A model generated the notes under the pieces. The model was not told where the DNA came from. It made no database searches and saw only the letters and a program-made list of their open reading frames with translations. 64,000 nt of DNA from Anaeromyces robustus (lineage: Eukaryota; Neocallimastigomycota; Neocallimastigomycetes; Neocallimastigales; Neocallimastigaceae), in NCBI GenBank assembly GCA_002104895.1, contig MCFG01000261.1, forward strand, positions 34,492 to 98,491, given 5' to 3'. Position numbers and translations under genes: made by a program. Positions 1 to 11,756 of this stretch are shown piece by piece. Numbering within the stretch: the first letter of the stretch is position 1; each line of letters starts with the position of its first letter.

Positions 1-125
1 TATATATATAAATAAAAACTATAAAAAAGAATTGGTTTACTTTTTTTTTTTATTGTTTTTGCTTTGTTATATATATATATATTATTATTTTATTATATAT
101 TATTATTACTTTTAAAACTTTTAAT

Positions 126-1605
126 TTATTGTTCCGAATATGGTGGTAAATTACCATCATCATGATTATTATTATTATTATTATTATTGTTATTATTATT
201 ATTATTATTTCTTTCTTCAAGATACATTTTATGTTTTTCTGAGCCTGAAGATGAAATATTATTAGGAATATTATTATTACTTGAAATATTTGTATCAAAA
301 GAAATATTAGTTGTAACAGAAGTAGGTGAAGCAGTTGTAACATTATTATTACTATTATTAGAAGTTATACTAGTAGAACGTAAAGCATTAGTAATATCAT
401 TAGTTACATTAGTAGTATTATTATTAGTATTATTATTATTTCCTGATAATATTGATTCGGCAGAAGTGGCATTTCTACTAAAAGTACTATGATGGAAAAT
501 ACTATTATTACGACGATTGTTTGTATTATGAGTATTAATATTAATATTAGTATTATTAATATTTCCATTGTTATTACTATTAGCAAGAAGATATTGACCT
601 TGTAAAAGAATATTATTATTAATAATAGCATTATTATCAAGATACATCATATTATTCATTTGATTCATATTACGTGGTGATATTTCATTATGTGTATTTG
701 GAACATTGTAAGTATATTGAATACCAGGTGTATATTGTATATTATTAACATTACCACCTGTAGATGATATTGAATTAAGAGAATAATCCATATTAACATT
801 AGTAGGTGAAATTGGTGAAATTGGTGAGACTGGTGAAACTGGTGAAACTGGTGAAATAGGTTCATTATTAATACTAATTTGAGGAAGTGTGAAATTAGGT
901 TTAACATGTGAATTATCCACTTTATTTTGATTATTTTTATTGTTATTAAGAGGAACAGTATTATAATTATTAGTAGAAACAGTAGCTACACTATCACGAG
1001 CTACAATAGTGACATTATTTTGTTGATCATCACCATCTCCTATTAAATTTGAAAAAGAAATTTCCTTTTTGCTTTTTTCTTCTTTATCAAGTATTCCTGT
1101 AAGAATATTATTATCCTTATTATTATTATTTTCTACTGTTTTCATGGTTTCATCTATAGTATTTTTTTGTTGCTTTATTAATTTTTTAACATTTCGATTA
1201 TCTTGATGACGACGATAAAATGCAGCAGCACCAAGTAAAAGAAGTAGTAAAACAATAATACCAATAACAACATATTTTATAATGCTTGAATTTGAACTAG
1301 AATTGGTATTAGGATTAGAAGTATGATCTGTTTCTTCAACGTAACGAAGAACTTCGGGACTCACATTATGCATTTGTTCTATTTCATAATCATAACATAT
1401 TCTATACTTTTTATAACCAAAGATAAAATTACAAGTATCTTTTTGATAACAAGAAAGATTAGTATCAGTAAATTGACATACATTAATTTTATTTTTAAAG
1501 TTAACCATAGCTGGTTCTAATTGAGGATTAGAACCAATATTTCTAATATATAAAAGTTTTCATAATAAATCATTTGAATAGATAATAAATTAATTAAAGA
1601 TATTA

Positions 1606-1639
<34 letters not shown>

Positions 1640-2005
1640 TATAATTATATATATTATATATAATTATACAATTTAATATATTTAATAAAAACTTACAAGT
1701 ATTTTAAATTTGTTAATGCATAAAAATTAGGTGGTAAACTTGTAATACTAAGACTACTTATATCCCTATAAAAAATGAATATATGTATAAATAAATATAA
1801 ATATAAAATTATAATTATAAATTTTTAGGAATACATATATTTATAGTTTTATATACACTTGTATATATACATATATATTTATTTAAATACTTACAAATTT
1901 TCAAGTGAATTTAATTTGTAAATGGTATCAGGAATTTTTTTGATATTTTTATTACCACCAAGAGTACTATAAATAATTTTTAAAATTAAATAGGTTTAAA
2001 TAATA

Positions 2006-2061
<56 letters not shown>

Positions 2062-2095
2062 TTCATTTATTCATTTATTTATTATTATTATTAAT

Positions 2096-2130
<35 letters not shown>

Positions 2131-3123
2131 TTATTATTATTACTTAAAAAAAATTAATATTTTATATAATTATATAAACTTACAGAGATTCTAAATATTT
2201 TGATTCAATTAACGTATCAAAAATTTTTTCATCAAATTCATTATTTAAAGCTTCACTATTTTTTTTTTTTTATATAATTATAAAAAAATATAATTAAATT
2301 AGTAAAAATTTTTTATATAATGAAACAATTATTATATATACATATAATATTATATTTAAATAGAATATTTACACTTCTCTTAATTCTTTTAATGAATTAT
2401 TTTTAGAAAAAGAACTAAATTTATTATTATTTATGTTACTAGAAATTTATTTAAAGTTATATTAAATAATAAATAAATATTATAAATAATTATTAATAAA
2501 ACATTATTATTTTGTTTGTTTGATATATATAAAAAAAGTTTATATAAAATATATTATTATTTATAAATATATATATATTTTACATATGTTTTAGAGTATC
2601 AGGAACATTAATTTCTCCTGTCATTTGATTACTTCCAACATCACTAAAAACATAATTAAATTTAAAAAAAAAAAAGGAACAAAAATTTAAAGTATATATA
2701 TAATAATATTAGAAAAAAAAATTTTTGATATAAAATATAAATACATTAATAATATTTCAAAAAAAAAAAAAATTTTTTTTTTTACAGTTCTGTCAATTTT
2801 TTAAATTCTTTAATTTTTGAATCCATTGCACCAGTTATTTGATTTGAAGATATATCCCTATCAATAAATAAATTATAAAATAAATTAATATTTAAATTAA
2901 TTAATAATTCATAATTTAATTTATTTTAAAATAAACTAAATAAATAAATAAAAATTAAAATAAAAAAAAAAAAAAAATACATGTATCCAATTTTAATTAT
3001 ATTTTTAAATTTTAATAGATAATATTAAATTTTCACTTACAATGATTCTAAAGATGGTAAATTCTTAAATTGATATGGAAAATTTGTTATATTATTTCTA
3101 CTAAGGACACTATTATAATTATA

Positions 3124-3197
<74 letters not shown>

Positions 3198-4211
3198 TAT
3201 AATCAATTAGCATTATTATAAAGATGATTTTTTATTAATTATTTATTAATATTAATTATTATATTTTATTAATATTATCATAAAAGATATTTTACATTTC
3301 GTTAATCTTATTATTACTACTTATATCTTCTGGGATAGAACGAACTTTCATTCTTTGAATTATTCTATATAAATAATAATAATAAATATAAATAGTTAAT
3401 ATAACACAAAAATATTAAATTATTATTATTATTTTAATAATTTTTTAAAAAAAGATAAATAAAAAAAAATAGTTATTATAATTAATTTTAATTTATATTA
3501 AAATATTTATATATATATATACTAACAATCTTTTCAATTCTGGTAATTCGAAGAAACGTTTGGGCAAATTACCATTGAAAACATCAGCTTCGGATGAATC
3601 TTCATTAGTAATGGTTCTATTTTTTAAATTAAAATAAAAAAAATATTACGTTTATATTTTAATATTAATTATCATAATTTATATTTATATTTATATTTAT
3701 ATGAATATTTTTAATAAACTAAAATGTATATTACAAATGTTCAAGATTATTTAATATTGGGAATTCTTCAAAATTTATTGGTTTAGAATAACTATTCATA
3801 CTTGCATAATCAAGTGTTCTAGTATTGATATATTTAAAAATAAATGTATATTTATTAAAATAAGTAAAATATTAATATATAATTGTCCATGTAATTTCAA
3901 TTTATGTTTTTTTTTTTATTTATTTATTATTATTTCATTAATTATTTTATTATATAAATATTTTTTTATCAATCCTTTAAAATAGAAAAGAAAAAAAAAA
4001 CAAATACAAGAAAAAAAATAAATAGATAGATAAATACTTACATAGAAGTGATTTTATCATTTTTACATATAACGTAAATATTATCACAACAAGTTATGGA
4101 ATATCCATTTTTCTGAACAAATGAATTAAATATATCACAATCTTGTTCACCAAAAACTAATAATACTTTTAACAGAAATATACTCAATAATAAAGTAAAT
4201 TTTATACCCAT
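126..4211 (-). CDS. LRR single-pass membrane protein, 12 exons, 769 aa
   Basis: The ATG at 4211 begins a signal peptide (MGIKFTLLLSIFLL). Exons, reading leftwards: 4211-4042, 3818-3735, 3616-3527, 3364-3296, 3109-3041, 2857-2786, 2643-2584, 2438-2373, 2255-2184, 1966-1895, 1765-1697, 1542-126. They sum to 2310 nt, which keeps one open frame of 769 codons plus TAA. Donors are GTAAG/GTAAA-like and acceptors are TAG. Each internal exon carries one leucine-rich repeat, for example LSRNNITNFPYQF, LDISSNQITGAM and LDISSLSITSLPP, and all splice in phase 2. A cysteine-containing juxtamembrane segment follows (C-X8-C-X5-C, then one more Cys), then a transmembrane helix at about residues 385-407 with a basic RRHQDNRNVKK stop-transfer. 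The tail of about 360 residues holds an SPVSPVSPVSPISPISP repeat and many Asn runs. The topology is that of a surface receptor or adhesion protein. No kinase domain is present, and the ligand and partner are unknown. The exon model is strong; the function is inferred from architecture only. Confidence 0.85.
2030..2135. repeat. (TTTA)n microsatellite in an LRR-gene intron
   Basis: A tetranucleotide TTTA tract with a few ATT interruptions lies in the intron between the exons at 2255-2184 and 1966-1895. Confidence 0.9.
3126..3194. repeat. (ATT)n microsatellite in an LRR-gene intron
   Basis: About 23 ATT units lie in the intron between the exons at 3364-3296 and 3109-3041. Confidence 0.9.
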
Positions 4212-4789
4212 TTTATATATTTAATGTATTGATACAATTTTTGATATATGTTTTTTTTTTTATTATTATTTTTATCTTTTTATTTTTAAAATTGTTGTTG
4301 TTATTATTACTGAAATATATATATATAGAAAAAAAAAAAAAGAAATTTTCTAAAAAAAATTTAATAAAAACTATATGTTACTCTTTCTTAATAGTACTGT
4401 TATTATTATTATATTCTAAAAAAAAAACTATGATATGATTAAAAATTAATCTTTCTAAAAATAATGAAGAATATATAATAATTATAATTATTATACTATT
4501 TTTTATATAAAGAATTATTATATAAAAATTTAAAAATATTTATTGTTATATATATATATCGATAACAAATATATAATTATTTTGTAATAACTTTATATAA
4601 TTATATATTTTTAAACTGAATATAATTATTATATTAAATTATATAAAATAATTCATGTAATTTTTTTATTTATTTATTTATTTTTTATTTATTTGTTAAA
4701 TTTCTTTTTTTTTTTTTTCTTGTTATCTTTTTTTTCAATTCTTGTATTTTTCTTTACGTTATTTTATTTTACTTTATATTTTTTTTAGA

Positions 4790-4827
<38 letters not shown>

Positions 4828-5585
4828 TTATAAAAAAACAAACTTTATACTAAGAGAAAGGAAAAAATAAACAGTTTTAAATTTGTTAATTAAATAAATA
4901 TAAATAAATAAATAAATAAATGGATAAATGAATAATTAATAAATAAATAAATAATAAAAAATTTTAATTTTTTTATTTATAAAATAAATGAACAAAAAAT
5001 TGAACATTTTTTTTATTTGTGTAACAATAATTAATACAGAAAACGTCACAAAAATGTATTCTTTTGTTTTCTGCAATATTACAAGTGTTTTATCACACAT
5101 TCTCTATTATAAACCTTAATCTTATTAATTTAGGCTTATTTAAAAAAAAAAACCTTAATAATAATAATACTAAATACTAAACGAAAATAAATTACTTGGA
5201 AAAAAAAAAAAAAAAAACAATATAAACATATTTAGTACTTAATCAAACTTTTTTATATTAATTCATTTATTTTTTAAATGCACTAATTTGTGACTAAGCA
5301 TGATTAAATAATATTATATTATTTATTATAGTATAAAATTATTTATTATAGTATAAATACAATGACTGTATACAATGCTTTAAAGATAAAACATTTTCTT
5401 AATAATAATTATGAAAAAAATAACTATATATTTTTATACCATTAAAACGTAAGAAAAAAAAAACAATAAAAAAAAAATTTTTTTTCATATTATAGTTAAT
5501 ATATATGTATATAAAAGGGAGAAATTTATAAAAATATATATATATATATGTATGTATGTATGTATATATATATATATTAAAGTAT

Positions 5586-5616
<31 letters not shown>

Positions 5617-6769
5617 TTTTATATTTATTTATTTATTCATATTATATTTATTTAAATAAATATTATTTGATTATTTATTTACTTCTATAATTTAATTCTT
5701 CTTTAGAATTAAATATCACTATTTCATTTTTATATTTCATTTTTATTGAAATGGGTATTTTAATAGAGAAAAATAGAGAAAATAGAGAAAGAAAGAAAGA
5801 AAAATAAATAAATAAAAATTAATAACACAAAAGTTTTAAAAGTAAAAATGACTTAAAAAAAAATACTTCTAATTCTTCTTTTTGAAAATTTCTTGGCCAA
5901 TGAAAAAAATTCAATATTACTAATTATTAGCTTAATAATAAATGATTTATGATGTCATAAATGTAACTATTTTTTTTTACCTTTCTTAAATTATACAATA
6001 AATAATTAATAAGCATAAATATTTTTAAAATAAGGCTATTTACTATTATTAAAAATAAATATTAAAACAATAGAAATCATTCTTTTAATTATTTTATTTT
6101 TCTTTTCCAAAAGATAAAATATATAAAAAAAAATTAAAAAATTAAAATATATACATATATATTTAAAAAAAAAAGTATTAATGATTATAAGTTAAAAAAA
6201 AAATAATGTTAATGTGGATGTAACTTACATTCAAATCCCCTCTTTTATTTATGAATGTGGTTTTCAAAAACTTTAATTTAAACTTTAATTAATTAATTAT
6301 TTATTTATTTATTTAATTATTTAATTATTTAATTATTTATTTGTTTATTTGTTTATTTATTTATTTATTTATTTATTATTTACTTATTTATTTATTTATT
6401 TAAATTTTATTGGCAAAATTTTGAATATAATTATTTTTACTAATTAAGGAAAATTAAGATGTATAAAAAGATTTTTAATAATTTTTAATTATATTTTTTA
6501 ATTAAAAAAATGTATATAATGAATATAAAAGGATATTATATAATTATTAAATTTGGATGTATTGTAATAACTAATTAATAATTTTTAAAATATACAAAAA
6601 GTATTATTATAAAAGAATACAGAAACAGCATCATTAAATTACAACAACAACAACAACAAAAAAGTCACCACATTAAAATTAAATTTATCTATATTCACAA
6701 TAATTATATAATAATTATATAATAATAATTAGATCAATATAAATTATAAATAATTTGAATGAATATACG

Positions 6770-6805
<36 letters not shown>

Positions 6806-8076
6806 TAGTAATTATAAAATAATATCATATATTATTTTTTAATAAATATTCATTTATTTTTTTTTTATATATCATTACATGTAACATTTTCAATTCAATG
6901 TGGCTTTTATTTCTTGTTAATATAATTCATCTCCTAACTGATATTGGAATAAAAAAGGTTAAAATCCTGACAAAGTGTGTAACAAATACTTTTTTTTTTG
7001 TAATAATGATTTAATATTACATAACTATATATATTATTTATTATCTTTATTGTAATGTGTAATTATTTCAAAATATTAATATTAAATAAAAGAATTGATA
7101 AGTAATAATAAATAAATAATAAATAAATAAATAAATATAAAAATATATATTTATTTATATATTTATCTATCTGTATATTTTTATCAATTATATATTAATA
7201 ATAATAAGAAGAATAATAAAAAAAAAAAAAAAAAAAAAAAAGAAACATATTGATAAAAAAAAAAAAAAATAGATTATTCATTTATAAATATTTATGTCAC
7301 ATTATATTTTGTACCACAAAAGTTTTTTCATAATAATGAAATTTACTATAAATAACTCAACTCTATATGTTATTTTTTTTAAACACAATATTATTATTTT
7401 TTAAATACAAATATATTAAATTTAATACAATTAAATATATTAATGTACATATATTTGATTATTATAATATATTTATATACAAATATTAATAATGTATACA
7501 ATATATAAATATATTTTCAATACATAATGTATTATATTTATTGTTAATAACAATTACAATTATAGTAAAAGAAAATATAATAAAAAAATAGCAATAATAA
7601 ATTAAAGATAAATAGAAATAAAAAAATAAAAAATAAAAAATATTAGAAGAAAACAGAAATAAACTATAAAACTTGATATTTTATTATAAAAAACTTTATT
7701 GATTACAATAATGAATTTAATTAACTACAAATATTAAAATAGTAATACTATTAATATGTTTTTTTTTTTTTTACTTTATAATGAAATTACTGCATGATAT
7801 TATAAATATCATAAAATCTTTACATATTTAAATTCTTACTGAAAAGAGTTTATATTTTTTAATTTTATATCTTTAATATCATTAAAAATATATAAAATTT
7901 AAAATTTGATTTTCTTTTATTTTAATAAATAATAATATATTGTTTAATAATAAAATGGTTAATAAATAAATAAATAAATATACTAAATATTTAATAAAAA
8001 ATACTTAAGATGTCTAAATAATATCTTTTTTTCAATTTTTATTGTTAATGAATAAATTAATAAATTTTTTTTTATT

Positions 8077-8116
<40 letters not shown>

Positions 8117-8248
8117 AATAATATTTAAAAATAATAATATAGAAAAAAAGAAATAAAAAAAATTATTTTCTTTTTTGATTCATTAATTAATTAATTATTT
8201 ATTTATATATTTATTTATTTATTATTTATTTATTTATATTTATTTGTC
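4212..8248. other. AT-rich intergenic DNA, no gene seen
   Basis: About 4 kb follows the start of the LRR gene. It holds TTTA tracts (5583-5640, 6296-6400), a short AAT run (6767-6803), a homopolymer T tract (8079-8115) and poly(A)/poly(T) stretches. Short ORFs here are low-complexity I/Y/L/N reading of AT repeats. I see no tRNA, splice-linked exon set or conserved motif. Part of it must contain the promoter of the LRR gene. Confidence 0.6.
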
Positions 8249-8743
8249 TTATAGAGTTTTAACAATATACTTTGGACTTTTTTTACTCTTTCTAACTTGT
8301 ATTATTTCTAAACGAATAGGAGTAGTATGGTTTACACATTTTTCATAATCAATATCTTCATGAATTAATTCATAAACTATACTTTTATATTTACTCCATT
8401 CTTTTCTATTGGCTTCAACAGCTTCGTCATATCTTCTCTTTTTTATTCTATAATTCGATAAAGCTTCTTCATATTGCTCTTGTTGTATATATCTATCTCT
8501 TTTGGGTTTATGAGGTTGTCTAATAGTCAATTTTTTAGGTGGAGTAATGCCTCTCATGATTAATTCTTCTCTTAAATTTATATTTTTTGGATATAAATTC
8601 ACTCTAACATATTTTAATTTATTCTGAACTTCATTATCTTCTTTATCTAGAGTATCAATCCAATATTGATTATATTTACCATCAAATATTCTCCTACAGT
8701 GTTTAACCACTTTATCTTCATTATTGTACCCAAAATCATCCAT
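8249..8743 (-). CDS. Unrecognised 164-aa protein, possibly a terminal exon
   Basis: This is a 164-codon open frame of balanced composition (Lys/Arg/Glu/Tyr-rich, without Asn runs), unlike the low-complexity ORFs around it. The middle (about residues 75-125) is highly charged and looks helical, with KPKRDRY and KKRRYDEAVEANRKEWSKYK. No signal peptide or membrane segment is visible. The family is not recognised. Immediately upstream of the ATG the minus strand reads ATTTTCAG followed by AAG ATG, a plausible splice acceptor, so the ORF could be the last exon of a longer gene, although I found no convincing upstream exon. The homopolymer A tract on this strand (8115-8079) lies about 130 nt past the stop. 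It could suggest a retro-inserted origin, but such tracts are common in this window. Coding status is likely but unproven. Confidence 0.5.
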   Translation of the reverse strand: MDDFGYNNEDKVVKHCRRIFDGKYNQYWIDTLDKEDNEVQNKLKYVRVNLYPKNINLREELIMRGITPPKKLTIRQPHKPKRDRYIQQEQYEEALSNYRIKKRRYDEAVEANRKEWSKYKSIVYELIHEDIDYEKCVNHTTPIRLEIIQVRKSKKSPKYIVKTL

Positions 8744-9452
8744 CTTCTGAAAATGTTTTACTATTTTATAGATTATATATTATTCTAATAGATATAACTT
8801 GAAAAATTAAGTTTACAGCAATCCAAATAATTTACTTGGTAGAAATATTATATTATTTTGATTATAATAATTATAATTAATTAATTATTATTTATTAATT
8901 ATCTTATTATCTTATATTAATATTAATCTTCAACAATTCTATTTTTTCTTACTAGTTTTTTTCTTTTCCTTATATACTTTTTTTTTTATTTTTTAGTTTG
9001 GTCTTAATTTGATTAATATTTTTTGTGAGCCAATAAAAATAAAAAGAATTTAATTATAATTTAGAGATATATAATATATATTATTATTAAAAAATTTTAT
9101 GACCAAAATAATTCTTATTTAGTCTGATTTTTAAAAAACCATTTTTTTAAAAAAAAAATACTATTATAAATCATATATTTTAATTATAATGAAAAAAAAA
9201 AGTTTTATGAACATAAAATATAAAATATATATATTTATATCCTTATTAAATATATATATATAATAATTAAAAAATATTTATTATTAATTATTATTATTAT
9301 TATTAATTATTATTTATTATTTATTATTATGATTATGACTATTATTATTATTATAAGTTACTATTATTATTTATTATAATTATTTATTATTATTATTATT
9401 TTTATTATTATTATTATTATTTATTAAATATTATTATTATTAATATTATAAA

Positions 9453-9497
<45 letters not shown>

Positions 9498-9837
9498 AAG
9501 TCATTAATTTAATTTTCTTAATTATTTTGTGATAAAGAGTGACAAATATTTAAATGATATAAATTACTCATACTTTTATATTAATACAATATAGCTTTAT
9601 TCATTAAATTTATTTTAAATACTCGTTTCCAGTATTTTAACCAGTTTTACTTTACCGAAACATAAAAAAAATAGCCTATGAAATTGATAATAATTTAATA
9701 ATCAATACAAATTATATTAAAATTATAATATAATATATAATATAGTTAAATAATATATAAATTTAATGAAGATTTATAGGTATTATGAATTTACATCATG
9801 ACGACACAAAACTTTTTCTTTTTGTTCAATAATTAAT

Positions 9838-9839
<2 letters not shown>
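8744..9839. other. AT-rich intergenic DNA
   Basis: This holds no recognisable gene. It contains a dense ATT-repeat stretch at 9285-9496 and short A/T homopolymers. A possible upstream exon for the 164-aa ORF was looked for on the minus strand and not found. Confidence 0.55.
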
Positions 9840-9893
<54 letters not shown>

Positions 9894-11100
9894 GCACACA
9901 ATTTGTACGTCACTTTTATTGAATTTAAATATTAAAATACATGAATCATAAAAAAACACATAATGAAAAAAAAATGATACTAAAAAAATAAAAAACCAGT
10001 AATATATTATAGATAATAATAAATAATACTGGAGGGAAAAAAAGAATAGTATAATAATATTTAAAAACAATAAATCCATACAAGCCCTTAATTCTAAATA
10101 TAGAATTAAAGTAAAATTGATCTATCCTATTCCACTAGGGTCGGAAATAGGATCGGCATTTGCCCTACTAGGCTGTCCTACTGTGTTATCAGCATTGACG
10201 TTCCTGGAGAGGTTGGTTTTAAATTTATTGAATAATATATGTTGTCTTTTACAGACAACAGGCATGATATCATTCAATAGAGCCGCAGATCGCAACAAGA
10301 ATGGGGATTTTGAATAAGTACCAGATTCAGTCTGACACTTAAACAAACATTCCCATTCCTTTTTGTATGGACTATTGTTAATTCTATCACTAAAACCATA
10401 ATCTCTACCACCAATTAAAAAAATATATATTCTATACCTATTAACTATTTTTTTACTACCTAATATATCTATATTACTAATACTATTATTACTACTTTTA
10501 TAACCCTTAACAATATTATTTATTCTATTATCCACACTAGGGTTATTACTTGTCCTAACTAAACTATTAAAAAGACTATCTAAAAAATAAAAAAAATTTC
10601 TATCTAAATCAGAGAAGTGATCAATACGAAGATTTTTAAATAAGAAACAATTTATAAACCAATGATCAATTCTCTGATAACTCTCACAATGGAAACAACA
10701 TGAACAACAATTAGGACAAGAATTATTAATCATTTTAGCAGCTTTTGCAACTCTAGCATCGATTTTATATCCACATCTTGCCCTAAGTATCCACCTAAAA
10801 CCTTTGCTATATTCAGGATATTCTAGATTAAGTTTTAGGTAATTCCTTGATTCTTCAAATTTGTACATTTTATAATTTTTAGCTTTAATTGATTTATCAC
10901 TGTTCATGTCTCTGTCCCAATAGAATTCCATAATTTCTTTAGTAGAGGATGAAATATTGTTTAATTTATCATTTAATATTTTAGTTCCATTTATTAAAAC
11001 ATCTAACCTGAGCTAAAGCACATTTACCAGAAAGTGGAGGAATATTGAGTTCTTTTGAGATGCAATAAATAGAAACAAAAGAATTAGGTTTCGAGTAGCC
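9840..11100 (-). mobile_element. 5'-truncated non-LTR (LINE) retrotransposon with poly(A) tail
   Basis: On the minus strand, coding remnants of a LINE reverse-transcriptase C-terminus run from about 11100 to 10122. About 230 nt of 3' UTR follows and ends in 51 consecutive A residues (plus-strand T at 9840-9890). That is the expected 3' structure of a target-primed insertion. The 5' end stops abruptly in host-like AT repeats near 11100. Flanking sequences on both sides contain similar ATTATTA..AATTATT strings (just left of 9840 and just right of 11100) that could be a target-site duplication, but low complexity prevents a firm call. Base composition is clearly less AT-rich than the flanks. Confidence 0.75.
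10122..11100 (-). pseudogene. LINE ORF2 C-terminal fragment with zinc knuckle, frameshifted
   Basis: The 269-codon frame 10931-10122 contains the LINE-type zinc motif C79-X2-C82-X7-H90-X4-C95 after LRARCGYKIDARVAKAAK, a pattern typical of the region downstream of LINE reverse transcriptases. Upstream, 11087 to about 10970, a second frame reads GYSKPNSFVSIYCISKELN then IPPLSGKCALAQVRCFNKW, the conserved ELNIPPL-type segment of the same protein. It is separated from the ATG frame by a +1/-1 shift near 11000-10970. No YxDD catalytic domain is present, so the copy is dead on arrival (5' truncation) and has since gained a frameshift. Identification of the family is strong; assignment to a clade is not attempted. 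Confidence 0.75.
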
Positions 11101-11756
11101 TAAAATAATTACTAATAATTTATAAATTTTACTTATAATAATAATAATGAATTATAATAATAATAATGAATAATAATATTTTTTTAATTGTTATATTTAT
11201 ATATATTTAATAAGGATATAAATATATATATATTTTATATTATTTATATTATTTATATATTTATATATTAAATCATTTTAAACAAAAAACAAAAACAAAA
11301 ATACACACACAAAAATAAACAAGACCATTAATAATAAAATTTATACAAATATTTTTCTTTTTTTTTTTTTTTTAAAAATTTTCAATTATTATTTTATTAT
11401 TTTTATTTTATTATAAAATATAAATATATATATATATATATTTAAATTTACATATTTTTATAAATAATTTTTAATAATATATCAACTATTTTATTATTAA
11501 TATATTATGGATTTTTTTTCTTCTTTAAGTAATATAAGATTTTTTTATATTTACTTAAAATGAAAATTTTATTTTTAACTCTATATTTATGATAATTATT
11601 TATATTATTAGATTAGATTATATTAATTTTTTGAAGATATTTACGCTTTTTTTTATTTTTTTTTCTATTATTATTATTTTTTTTTATTTTGTATTTTATT
11701 ATATTTTGTATTTTATTTTATTTTATTTTAAACATTTTTTTCAATATATTGCCAAT
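11101..11756. other. 3' flank of the beta-glucosidase gene
   Basis: AT-rich sequence with T-rich and TATA runs. It must include the 3' UTR and polyadenylation region of the leftward-transcribed GH3 gene ending at 11757. Open frames crossing it on the plus strand are antisense shadows of that gene. Confidence 0.5.

Noticed and set aside
187-492. Plus-strand 101-aa frame over the LRR gene tail
   Set aside because: Antisense reading of AAT/TTA-rich codons of the real minus-strand exon; Leu-rich low complexity.
8079-8115. Poly(A) tail of a retrogene formed by the 164-aa ORF
   Set aside because: Homopolymers of this size are frequent here, and AT-repeat DNA lies between; no target duplication seen.
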